This document shows, one piece after another, positions 40,035 to 48,309 of a stretch of 64,000 nucleotides of DNA. How positions within the stretch are numbered: position 1 is the first letter of the stretch; each line of letters begins with the position of its first letter. This stretch comes from Microbacterium sp. (GTDB taxonomy: Bacteria; Actinomycetota; Actinomycetes; Actinomycetales; Microbacteriaceae): contig JAEKKN010000037.1 of the NCBI GenBank assembly GCA_019510305.1, positions 1 to 64,000 of the forward strand. The letters run 5' to 3'. The notes beneath the pieces were generated by a model. It made no database searches. It had not been told where the DNA came from and saw only the letters and a list, made by a program, of their open reading frames with translations. The translations under genes were made by a program, and so were the position numbers.

Positions 40035-40609
40035 GGCCGGAGCAGGCCGTCGAGAGCGCATCGGAGCTCCCGCTCCCAGGCCGTCTCGGAGATCAGATCC
40101 GCGACGGTGCCGTGCGAGAGCACAGCCGACTGGGCGATCAGCAGAAGCATCACGGCCATCTCCTCTGGCGCCCCGGCTCTCACCGATCCGCCGGACTGCG
40201 CGGCGCTGATCGCCGCGGCGAGCCAGCCCAGGATCATGCGCTGACTGGATCCGACTCGGTGCAGCGTGTATCGCGTGAACGCCTCGGGCTCGTCATCGAG
40301 AAGGCGTGCGTAGAGGGAGTCGGAGCGGAACATCGCGATGAACCGCATGACGTCGTCGACGAGTGCGGATCTCGAGGGGACCGGAGCCGGGAAGGAGCTC
40401 AGGATTCCGGCGACACGCCGCAGGAGCGCCGCCCTGACGACGTCGTCGGAGTCGTTCCAGTTCCGGTAGATCGTCGGACGGCTGAGGTCCGCACGCCGCG
40501 CGAGCTCGGCGACGGTCAGGCCGTGCACGCCGCGTCGCTCGATGAGCTGGTCGGCGGCATCGAGGATCCGGGACTGCGTCGCATCCCATTGAGGTTGACG
40601 TTCTTCCAT
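40031..40609 (-). CDS. TetR/AcrR family transcriptional regulator
   Basis: The 192-residue protein has the TetR N-terminal helix-turn-helix: ILDAADQLIERRGVHGLTVAELARRADLSRPTIYRNW (about residues 15-50). The effector domain is variable, as usual. It overlaps glpD by 4 bp and is divergent from the flavoprotein gene at 40630 across a 20-bp gap containing TGTNAC repeats, so it most likely represses both transcripts and itself. The ligand might be a fatty acyl or lipid-derived molecule, inferred from the neighbours only. Confidence 0.88.
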   Translation of the reverse strand: MEERQPQWDATQSRILDAADQLIERRGVHGLTVAELARRADLSRPTIYRNWNDSDDVVRAALLRRVAGILSSFPAPVPSRSALVDDVMRFIAMFRSDSLYARLLDDEPEAFTRYTLHRVGSSQRMILGWLAAAISAAQSGGSVRAGAPEEMAVMLLLIAQSAVLSHGTVADLISETAWERELRCALDGLLRP

Positions 40610-40613
40610 GATG

Positions 40614-40628
40614 TGTCACACTGTAACG
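40614..40628. promoter_or_regulatory. Putative TetR operator/promoter between divergent genes
   Basis: TGTCACA and TGTAACG repeat directly, 8 bases apart, in the 20-bp gap. On the minus strand TACAGT (40620-40625) is a -10 candidate for the TetR-glpD transcript; on the plus strand CACTGT (40619-40624) lies five bases before the ATG. Both promoters would be occluded by a protein bound here. Confidence 0.5.
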
Positions 40629-40629
40629 C

Positions 40630-42252
40630 ATGGGCCACGATGCGGGCAGGGTCGATGACGACTCGGCGATGAGATGGAACGGCTGGGGCGACCCGGCGAA
40701 GGCGAGAGATCTGCCGCTTGCTGTCCGGAGTCTTCTGCCGCTGCTGCTGGGGCGCACACGAAGGCCAGAGCACGCCGTCGAGATCGAGGATGTGCGCCTG
40801 CCGCCGTCTGCGCTGCGCGACGATGATCTGGACGCATTCCGCCGAGCCGTCGGCCGAGAGCACGTCGACGTCTCGGTGGAGGCCCGCGTCCGGCACGCGG
40901 GCGGTCGGTCGACACCTGATCTGCTGCGTCGTCGGATCGCGACACAGGATGCGCCGGATGCGGTCGTCCGCCCAGCGGACCACGATGAGGTGACGGTGTG
41001 CCTCGAGATCGCCGGTCGGGCCGGTATCGCCGTGATCCCCTTCGGCGGTGGCACGAGCGTCGTCGGCGCACTCACCCCGGAGCGTGGCTCCCACCGTGCT
41101 GTAGTGAGCCTCGATCTGCGCCGCCTCACCGGTCTGATCCGACTGGACGAGGTCAGCGGCGAGGCCGTGCTCGCTGCGGGCACGTCTGGACCCGAAGCCG
41201 AATCGGCATTGGCGGCGCACGGCCTCGAACTCGGCCACTTTCCGCAGAGCTTCCGTTACGCGACGATCGGTGGATTCGCCGCCGCGCGTTCGTCGGGGCA
41301 GAACTCCGCCGGCAACGGTCGCTTCGACGCGATGGTCACCGGCATCCGCGTCGCAACTCCGACTGGCGAGGTCGAGCTCGGTCGAGCACCCGGCTCGGCC
41401 GCCGGGCCCGACCTGATCCGCGTCTTCCTCGGATCGGAGGGTATCTTCGGCGTGATCACAGAGGTGCGGGTACGCGTGCACCCGATTCCTCACGACCGTG
41501 TTCTCGAATCCTGGTCGTACCCCGACTTCGCCAGCGGCGTCGAGGGGCTCCGCCGGATCGCGCAGCAGGGCGCGGGACCCACTGTCATCCGTCTGTCCGA
41601 TGAAGCCGAGACGGCGGTGAGCCTCGCCCAGGTCGGCCGGATAGGCAAAGCGCTCGCGAAGGGAGCCGGAATCGTCACGGTGTACGAGGGCGACGGGATT
41701 CCCGAGCGGCGTGCCCGCACCCGAGCACTGCTCGAAGCGGCGGGCGGCGTCTCCGCAGGGGAAGGGGCCTCGGAGGGGTGGCTGAAGGGCCGCTTCGAGG
41801 GGCCGTATCTGCGCGACGCGCTGCTCGACGCCGGCGTCTTCTGTGAGACGCTCGAGACCGCCACGACCTGGTCGAACCTGCACGCGCTGCGCGCGGCCGT
41901 CGAGAAGGCGCTGAAGGGCGGATTCGCGGATGCGGGAGCCAGGTCGTACACCATGTGCCATGTCTCGCACATCTATCCCACCGGAGCCTCTCTGTACTTC
42001 ACGGTGCTGGCCGGGGTGCGCTCCGACATGCTGGCCACGTGGGAGCCGATCAAGGCCCGGGTCAACGACACGATCATCGCCGGCGGCGGTACGATCAGTC
42101 ATCATCACGCCGTCGGACGGGATCACGCCCCCTGGCTGGAGAGGGAGATCGGAGAGACCGGCATCCGCATCCTCGCCGCGATCAAACGGGAGCTCGATCC
42201 GCAGTGCATCATGAATCCGGGCGCCGTGATCGCCGTCGAGCGGACGAGCTGA
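40630..42252 (+). CDS. FAD-binding oxidoreductase, alkylglycerone-phosphate-synthase-like
   Basis: The 540-residue flavoprotein (PCMH/VAO type FAD fold with VIPFGGGTSVVGAL at about residue 135) resembles eukaryotic alkyl-DHAP synthase. It has the SGQNSAGNGRFDAMV segment, HVSHIYPTGASLYFTVLAG, and the GGTISHHHAVGRDHAPW active-site stretch near the C-terminus, followed by IKRELDPQCIMNPG. Alkyl-DHAP synthase exchanges the acyl group of acyl-DHAP for a fatty alcohol to make ether lipids. The Mtb homologue Rv2251 has the same neighbours. Ether-lipid chemistry here is an inference; a related lactate/glycolate-type oxidase is the alternative. Confidence 0.82.
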   Translation: MGHDAGRVDDDSAMRWNGWGDPAKARDLPLAVRSLLPLLLGRTRRPEHAVEIEDVRLPPSALRDDDLDAFRRAVGREHVDVSVEARVRHAGGRSTPDLLRRRIATQDAPDAVVRPADHDEVTVCLEIAGRAGIAVIPFGGGTSVVGALTPERGSHRAVVSLDLRRLTGLIRLDEVSGEAVLAAGTSGPEAESALAAHGLELGHFPQSFRYATIGGFAAARSSGQNSAGNGRFDAMVTGIRVATPTGEVELGRAPGSAAGPDLIRVFLGSEGIFGVITEVRVRVHPIPHDRVLESWSYPDFASGVEGLRRIAQQGAGPTVIRLSDEAETAVSLAQVGRIGKALAKGAGIVTVYEGDGIPERRARTRALLEAAGGVSAGEGASEGWLKGRFEGPYLRDALLDAGVFCETLETATTWSNLHALRAAVEKALKGGFADAGARSYTMCHVSHIYPTGASLYFTVLAGVRSDMLATWEPIKARVNDTIIAGGGTISHHHAVGRDHAPWLEREIGETGIRILAAIKRELDPQCIMNPGAVIAVERTS

Positions 42253-43158
42253 GTGACCGAGCACATCGCGGTGCTCGCGAATCCCTTCGCAGGCAAGGGA
42301 CGCGGTCGCAGGGCGTCGGCCATCGCTGTCGCGCACCTGCGGGCGCGCGGAGCCGAGGTGCGGGTGTACGCGGGGGCCTCGGCAGCCGATACGGCCCGAC
42401 TCGCCGCCACGGCGATCGACGAGAGTCCGCGCACGCTGGTCGTGGTCGGCGGTGACGGCACTCTTGCCGGAGTGCTCGAGGTGGTTTGTGCGGCTACGGT
42501 CCCTGTCGTCCTGGTGCCGGCAGGTACGGGCAACGATCTGGCTAGAGCACTGCGGCTGCCGCGCGAAGACGCCGCGGCCGCGGCCGAACTCGCCCTCACC
42601 GGGGAGCGCAGGGCCATCGACGTCGGCGAGGTGCGCACGACGTCAGGTGCCCGGAAGTTCCTCACGATCGCGGCCCTCGGATTCGACGCGAAGGTCAGCG
42701 ACCGCACCAACCGGCTGCGCTGGCCGCACGGCGCGCCGCGCTACTACCTCGCACTCCTGATCGAGCTCGCCCGCCTGCGTCCCATGCTGTTCACACTGTC
42801 GATCGACGCGGAGCCGCCGAGGATCGCTCCCGGCACGCTGATCGCGGTCGGCAGCACGTCTAGCTACGGCGGCGGAATGCCGGTGTGCGCGGGCGCCCTC
42901 CCTGATGACGGTCTGCTCGACGTCGTCCATGTTGCACCGCTCGGGCGGATGCGTCTGCTGCGTCTTTTCCCTCTGATGCTCCGAGGAAGGCATCTCGCAC
43001 GTCCGGAGGTGCTCCATCGACGGGCACGGACGGTGACGGTGTCGGCGCCGGGCCTCGTCGTGTACGCCGACGGCGAGCGGACGGGCGAATACGAGTGCAC
43101 GATCTCGCTGCTGCCCGCCGCAATCACCCTGATGGTCCCGAAGGAGAGCCATGACTGA
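42253..43158 (+). CDS. Diacylglycerol kinase (Rv2252-like lipid kinase)
   Basis: The 301-residue protein has the lipid kinase core: NPFAGKGRG, GGDGT at residues 66-70, PAGTGNDLAR and FDAKVSDRTN. Its neighbourhood matches Mtb Rv2249c-Rv2252, where Rv2252 phosphorylates diacylglycerol and influences phosphatidylinositol mannosides. The GTG start abuts the stop of the previous gene with no spacing, and its end overlaps the GMC gene by 8 bp, indicating one transcript for all three. Confidence 0.88.
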   Translation: MTEHIAVLANPFAGKGRGRRASAIAVAHLRARGAEVRVYAGASAADTARLAATAIDESPRTLVVVGGDGTLAGVLEVVCAATVPVVLVPAGTGNDLARALRLPREDAAAAAELALTGERRAIDVGEVRTTSGARKFLTIAALGFDAKVSDRTNRLRWPHGAPRYYLALLIELARLRPMLFTLSIDAEPPRIAPGTLIAVGSTSSYGGGMPVCAGALPDDGLLDVVHVAPLGRMRLLRLFPLMLRGRHLARPEVLHRRARTVTVSAPGLVVYADGERTGEYECTISLLPAAITLMVPKESHD

Positions 43159-44785
43159 GTTCGACGAGGACGTCGTCATCGTGGGGTCCGGATTCGGCGG
43201 CTCGGTCGCCGCCCTCCGACTCGCAGAGAAGGGCTATCGGGTGCGGGTGTACGAGGCCGGCCGGCGCTTCGAGGACGAGGACTTCGCGAAGACAAGCTGG
43301 AACGTGCGTCGCTACCTCTGGGCGCCGGCCGTCGGATGCTATGGAGTGCAGCGCATCCACCGGCTGCCGCACGTGATGATCCTCGCCGGGGCCGGCGTCG
43401 GCGGTGGATCCCTCAACTACGCGAACACGCTCTACCAGCCGGGCTCGGCGTTCTTCCAGGACCCGCAGTGGCAGCGCATCGCCGATTGGGAAGCCGAGCT
43501 CGCACCGCACTATTCGACCGCGAAGCGGATGCTCGGCGTCGTCGAGCACTACCCGCACACGGGTCCCGTCGAACGCATCATGAAAGGCGCGGCAGAGGAT
43601 CTCGGAGTCGGATCGACGTTCCGCCACGCGCCGGTCGGGGTGTGGTTCGGCAAGCCGGGGGAGCGCACCCCCGATCCGTTCTTCGGCGGTGAGGGGCCGG
43701 AGCGCACCGGCTGCACGCTGTGCGGCAACTGCATGGTCGGATGCCGGATCGGCGCCAAGAACACCCTGATGAAGAACTATCTCGCCCTCGCCGAGCGACG
43801 GGGAGTCGTCATCGAGCCGCTGCGGAGCGTGACGGAGGTGCGTGAGCTGCCCGGCGGTGGCTTCGCCGTGACGACGCAGCGCAGCGGCGCGTGGATCCGG
43901 CGCTCCTCGCGCACGGTGAGAGCCCGTCAGGTCGTGCTCGCGGCGGGGACGTGGGGAACACAGCAGCTGCTGCACCGGATGAAGGCATCCGGCGCGCTGC
44001 CCCGGATCTCGGACGCGGTCGGACGCCTGACGCGCACCAACTCCGAGGCCCTCGACGGCGCGATCGCCACCAAAGTCCCGGAGTCGCTGCAGCTGGCGCG
44101 GGGCGTGGCGATCACGACGTCGTTCCACGTGGACGAGCGGACGCACGTCGAGAATGTGCGGTACGGACCCGGCTCGAACCTCATGGGGGCGCTCGCGACC
44201 GCACTCGTGCCCGGCGATCGTGGACTCGCGGGGCGTCTGGGGAGCCTGGTCACCCAGGTGTTCACGGCGCCCGTGCGGCAGTTCCGTCTCGGGAACCTGC
44301 GCCGCTGGAGCGAACGCGGCATCATCGCGCTCGTGATGCAGACCGCCGATAACTCCCTCACGCTCTCACTGCGGCGAAAGTTCGGCCGCCTCGTCATGAC
44401 GAGCGCTCAAGGACACGGCGAGCCGAATCCCAGCCACCTGCCGCAGGCGCACGTCGCGGCGGCGGCGATCGCCGCGCGGGTCCAGCAGGACGGGGGCGAG
44501 CCGGCCGAAGCGCGCGGGTCGTGGCCCGAGGTGTTCGGCATTCCGCTGACCGCGCACTTCCTCGGTGGCGCCGTGATCTCCGCCGGGCCCGACGCGGGCG
44601 TCATCGACCCGTACCATCGGGTCTGGGGCCACCCGGGCCTCCACATCGTCGACGGCTCCGCCGTGCCGGCCAACCCCGGGGTGAACCCGTCGCTCACGAT
44701 CACCGCGCTCGCGGAGAGGGCGCTGTCGCACTGGCCCCGCGCCGGCGAGCCCGACCTGCGCCCCGCGCAGGATCCCGGGAGCTGA
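43151..44785 (+). CDS. GMC family FAD oxidoreductase with a four-cysteine cluster motif
   Basis: The 544-residue protein has the FAD Rossmann motif VVIVGSGFGGSVAALRLA at the N-terminus, the GMC-type AGAGVGGGSLNYAN, and a C-terminal VDGSAVPANPGVNPSLTITALAER. The family includes cholesterol oxidases and alcohol oxidases. CTLCGNCMVGC at residues 188-198 is a C-x2-C-x2-C-x3-C pattern, like half a bacterial ferredoxin, suggesting an iron-sulfur cluster. In the operon it could oxidise a fatty alcohol or glycerolipid, but the substrate is unknown. It overlaps the kinase gene by 8 bp. Confidence 0.87.
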   Translation: MTEFDEDVVIVGSGFGGSVAALRLAEKGYRVRVYEAGRRFEDEDFAKTSWNVRRYLWAPAVGCYGVQRIHRLPHVMILAGAGVGGGSLNYANTLYQPGSAFFQDPQWQRIADWEAELAPHYSTAKRMLGVVEHYPHTGPVERIMKGAAEDLGVGSTFRHAPVGVWFGKPGERTPDPFFGGEGPERTGCTLCGNCMVGCRIGAKNTLMKNYLALAERRGVVIEPLRSVTEVRELPGGGFAVTTQRSGAWIRRSSRTVRARQVVLAAGTWGTQQLLHRMKASGALPRISDAVGRLTRTNSEALDGAIATKVPESLQLARGVAITTSFHVDERTHVENVRYGPGSNLMGALATALVPGDRGLAGRLGSLVTQVFTAPVRQFRLGNLRRWSERGIIALVMQTADNSLTLSLRRKFGRLVMTSAQGHGEPNPSHLPQAHVAAAAIAARVQQDGGEPAEARGSWPEVFGIPLTAHFLGGAVISAGPDAGVIDPYHRVWGHPGLHIVDGSAVPANPGVNPSLTITALAERALSHWPRAGEPDLRPAQDPGS

Positions 44786-44839
44786 GCGTAGAGCGTCCGC
44801 GATGAGGACGGAGGGTGGCGAGCGCTGCCGACCACACGA

Positions 44840-44873
44840 CGAAGGGGCCGCATAGATCGATGCGGCCCCTTCG
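44840..44873. terminator. Bidirectional terminator between the GMC and fadB-like genes
   Basis: A perfect 14-bp stem (44840-44853 with 44860-44873) with a 6-base loop sits between the convergent genes; its base is CGAAGG/CCTTCG. Confidence 0.85.
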
Positions 44874-44880
44874 TGTGCTG

Positions 44881-47025
44881 TCAGCGGCTTTCGGTGCCGC
44901 GGATCTGCGGGGTGTGGAACGAGCCGCCGAAGGCGCGCTCCGAGGCGCCTTCGCGGTCGAGGTAGGGCGATGCGCCACCGTCGATGAACGGCCATCCCGC
45001 GCCGAGGATCAGGCACAGATCGATGTCCTCGACCTCGGGCACCACGCCCTCGTCGAGCATCAGCTTGATCTCTGTGGCGAGTCCGTCCTGCACGCGCTGC
45101 AGGATCGTCGCCGCCGTCGCCGGCGTCTTGCCCACGGCCGGCTTGACGACCTTCTCGGCCTGCTTGGTCCAGCCGGTCACGCGGCCGCCCTTGTCCTTCT
45201 CGACGACCGCATCCAGAGCCGCGAGCTCGTGGAAGTTCTCGTTCGCGTAGAAGCGGTCGGGGAACGCCTTCACCATCGTGTCCTGCACGTGGGCCGCGAC
45301 CTTCCAGCCGACCAGATCGATCAGCTGGAACGGACCCATGGGCAGTCCGAGCGGGCCGAAGGCCTTCTCGACATCGGCCACCGGCGTGCCCTCGTAGACG
45401 GCACGCGCGGCTTCGCCCATGACCTTCGCGAGCAGACGGTTCACGACGAAGCCGGGGGCGTCGGCGGTGAGCACGGCGTTCTTCCCCAAGCCCTTCGCAA
45501 CCACGAACGCGGTCGACAGCGCGGCATCGGCGGTCGACGGGGTCTTCACGATCTCGATCAGCGGCATCACCGCGACCGGGTTGAAGAAGTGGAAGCCGAC
45601 GAGGCGCTCGGGGTGAGCCAGCTGCGATCCGATCTCCTCGACCGAGAGCGACGAGGTGTTCGTCGCGAGGATAGCGTCCTCGGCGATGATCTTCTCGATC
45701 TCGCCGAACACCTGCTGCTTGACGCCGACCTCTTCGAACACGGCCTCGATCACGAAGTCGCAGTCCGAATAGAGGCTCTTGTCGGTCGTGCCGGTGACCA
45801 GTCCGCGCAGCTTGTTCGCCGAGTCGGCATCCAGCCGGCCCTTGGCTTCGAGCTTGCCGATCTCCTCGTGGATGTACGCGACGCCCTTGTCGACGCGTGC
45901 CTGGTCGAGATCGGTGATGAGCACGGGCACCTGCAGCTTGCGCACGAACAGCAGCGCGAACTGGCTGGCCATCAGACCGGCGCCGATGATGCCGACCTTG
46001 GTGACCTTCTTCGCGAGCGCCTTGTCGGGGGCGCCGACCGGACGCTTCGCGCGCTTCTGCACGAGGTCGAACGCGTACATCGACGCGGCGAACTGATCGC
46101 CGGTCACGAGCTCGGCGAGCGCCTCGTCTTCACGGGCGAAGCCCTCGGCCTTGGTCCCGCTCTTCGCCTTGTCGAGAAGCTCCAGGGCGGCATACGGCGA
46201 CTTCGGCACGGTGCCGATCTTCGACTCGAGCATGCCGCGCGCCATCTTGATCGCGATCGGCCACTTGGTGAGGCGCTCGATCTTGCCCGGCTCGTTCTTG
46301 CGCTCGACCTTCTTGCCGCCGAGGACCGCATCGGCCCAGGCGAGCGAATTCTCGAGGTAGTTCGCGGCGGGGAAGATGGCGTCGACGACGCCGAGATCGA
46401 ACGCCTGCTGCGGCTTCAGCATCCGGTTCTGCTTGAGCGGGTTCGAGATGACGACCTCGAGCGCGTTCTCGATGCCGATCAGGTTCGGCAGCAGATACGC
46501 GCCGCCCCAGCCAGGGATGATGCCGAGGAAGACCTCGGGGAGGGCGATGGCTGCTGCGGAGGCGTCGACCGTGCGGTAGGTCGAGTTCAGCGCGATCTCG
46601 AGGCCTCCGCCGAGCGCGAGGCCGTTGACGAACGCGAACGACGGCACACCCAGCTCGGACAGCTTGCCCAGAACCTTGTGGCCGAGCTGCGCGATCAGGC
46701 GGGCGTTGTCTCGCGAGCCCACCTTGCTGATGTCGGACAGGTCGGCACCGGCGGCGAGGATGTACTGCTTGCCGGTGATGCCGACCGCCTGGATCTCTCC
46801 TGCAGCGGCACGGCCCTTGAGGCCGTCCAAGGTCTCGCCGAGCTCAGTGAGCGTGGCAGGGCCCAGGGTGTTCGGGCGGGTGTGATCGCGCCCGTTGTCG
46901 AGCGTGATGAGGGCGAGCACCTTGCCGGAGGCGAGCCGGATGTCGCGCACGGGGGAGTGCGTGATCACCTCGCCCTCGGTGAGCGCCTGGATGGGGGAGA
47001 AGTCGATCTCGTCGTAGTTCGTCAT
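44881..47025 (-). CDS. fadB: Multifunctional enoyl-CoA hydratase/3-hydroxyacyl-CoA dehydrogenase (FadB/FadJ type)
   Basis: The alpha subunit of the beta-oxidation complex. Residues of about 20-210 are a crotonase domain (VPSFAFVNGLALGGGLEIAL, ALPEVFLGIIPGWGG). From about 325 follows the NAD-binding domain (VGIIGAGLMASQFALLFV, where the usual GxGxMG is GAGLMA) with FHFFNPVAVMPLIEIV, then the C-terminal dehydrogenase domain with DAPGFVVNRLL. The length (714) fits. The ATG at 47025 starts MTNYDE. It lies 5 bp after the thiolase gene, the partner beta subunit, so the two form an operon. Confidence 0.95.
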   Translation of the reverse strand: MTNYDEIDFSPIQALTEGEVITHSPVRDIRLASGKVLALITLDNGRDHTRPNTLGPATLTELGETLDGLKGRAAAGEIQAVGITGKQYILAAGADLSDISKVGSRDNARLIAQLGHKVLGKLSELGVPSFAFVNGLALGGGLEIALNSTYRTVDASAAAIALPEVFLGIIPGWGGAYLLPNLIGIENALEVVISNPLKQNRMLKPQQAFDLGVVDAIFPAANYLENSLAWADAVLGGKKVERKNEPGKIERLTKWPIAIKMARGMLESKIGTVPKSPYAALELLDKAKSGTKAEGFAREDEALAELVTGDQFAASMYAFDLVQKRAKRPVGAPDKALAKKVTKVGIIGAGLMASQFALLFVRKLQVPVLITDLDQARVDKGVAYIHEEIGKLEAKGRLDADSANKLRGLVTGTTDKSLYSDCDFVIEAVFEEVGVKQQVFGEIEKIIAEDAILATNTSSLSVEEIGSQLAHPERLVGFHFFNPVAVMPLIEIVKTPSTADAALSTAFVVAKGLGKNAVLTADAPGFVVNRLLAKVMGEAARAVYEGTPVADVEKAFGPLGLPMGPFQLIDLVGWKVAAHVQDTMVKAFPDRFYANENFHELAALDAVVEKDKGGRVTGWTKQAEKVVKPAVGKTPATAATILQRVQDGLATEIKLMLDEGVVPEVEDIDLCLILGAGWPFIDGGASPYLDREGASERAFGGSFHTPQIRGTESR

Positions 47026-47030
47026 CTCGA

Positions 47031-48236
47031 CTACTTCCTCTTCTTGCCGTCGTAGTGCGGGTTCTCCCAGATGACCGATCCGCCCTGGCCGAGGCCGACG
47101 CACATCGCGGTCAGGCCGTAGCGGACGTCGGGTCGCTCGGCGAACTGCGCCGCGAGCTGGATCATCAGACGCACGCCGGATGCCGCGAGCGGGTGGCCGA
47201 GCGCGATCGCGCCGCCCCACTGGTTGACCCGGGGGTCGTCGTCGGCGATGCCGAAGTGGTCGAGCAGAGAGATCACCTGGATGGCGAACGCCTCGTTGAG
47301 CTCGAACAGGCCGATGTCGGAGATCTGCAGACCGGCCTTCTTCAGAGCCTTCTCCGTCGACGGGATCGGGCCGATGCCCATGATCTCCGGCTGCACGCCG
47401 GCGAACGCGAACGAGACCATGCGCATCTTCGGGGCGAGGCCGAACTCCTTCACGGCTCCGCCGCCGGCGAGCAGCGACATCGTCGCGCCGTCGGTGAGCG
47501 GCGAGGAAGTGCCGGCCGTGACACGGCCGTGCGGACGGAACGGCGTCTTGAGGGCCGCGAGGTCCTCCATGGTGGTCTGGGGGCGCCGGCCCTCGTCTTC
47601 GGAGGCCAGGCCCCACGCGCCCTCGGCGTCCTTGATGGCCACCGGCACCAGATCGGGCTGGATCTTGCCGGCGTCGTAAGCGGCCTGCACCTTGTGCTGG
47701 CTGAGCATGCCGAAGCGGTCGGAACGCTCCTTGGTGAGGTGGGGGAAGCGATCGAAGATGCGCTCGGCGGTGACGCCCATGTTCAGCGCACCGGGGTCGA
47801 CCATGCGCTCCGCGACGAACCGCGGGTTCGGGTCGGCGTTGCCGCCGATCGGGTGGTGGCCCATGTGCTCGACGCCGCCGGCGAGGGCGAAGTCGTACAT
47901 GCCGACGCCGATCGACGCCCCCATCGTGGTGACACTCGTCATCGCACCGGCGCACATGCGCTCGACGGCGAGACCAGGCACGGTCTGCGGGAGACCCGCG
48001 AGGATCGCCACCGAGCGTCCGAGGGTGAGGCCCTGATCTCCGGTCTGCGAGGTCGCGGCGATCGCGACGTCGTCGATCCGATCGGCCGGGACGGCCGAGT
48101 TGCGTTCCATCAGGCCGATGGTCGCCTTAACGGCGAGGTCATCTGCGCGGGTGTTCCAGTACATGCCTTTTTCGCCGGCGCGCCCGAAGGGGGTGCGCAC
48201 TCCATCGACGAAGAAGACGTCCGAGATCTCGGCCAC
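47031..48236 (-). CDS. fadA: Acetyl-CoA acyltransferase (3-ketoacyl-CoA thiolase)
   Basis: Thiolase cleaves 3-ketoacyl-CoA to acetyl-CoA and a shortened acyl-CoA, the last step of beta-oxidation. The 401-residue protein has the acyl-accepting cysteine in VERMCAGAMTS, ELNEAFA, GGAIALGHPLAASGVR and the second catalytic cysteine in AMCVGLGQGG. The GTG at 48236 is preceded by GGAGGCA; the longer frame to 48338 lacks family similarity. It precedes fadB by 5 bp. Confidence 0.95.
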   Translation of the reverse strand: MAEISDVFFVDGVRTPFGRAGEKGMYWNTRADDLAVKATIGLMERNSAVPADRIDDVAIAATSQTGDQGLTLGRSVAILAGLPQTVPGLAVERMCAGAMTSVTTMGASIGVGMYDFALAGGVEHMGHHPIGGNADPNPRFVAERMVDPGALNMGVTAERIFDRFPHLTKERSDRFGMLSQHKVQAAYDAGKIQPDLVPVAIKDAEGAWGLASEDEGRRPQTTMEDLAALKTPFRPHGRVTAGTSSPLTDGATMSLLAGGGAVKEFGLAPKMRMVSFAFAGVQPEIMGIGPIPSTEKALKKAGLQISDIGLFELNEAFAIQVISLLDHFGIADDDPRVNQWGGAIALGHPLAASGVRLMIQLAAQFAERPDVRYGLTAMCVGLGQGGSVIWENPHYDGKKRK

Positions 48237-48309
48237 TCTGCCTCCAAGTTTGTGCGGTGCCCTCAGTCTAGGAAGGGCGCGGAGGCGGGAAGAATCGGTT
48301 GGATCGAAC

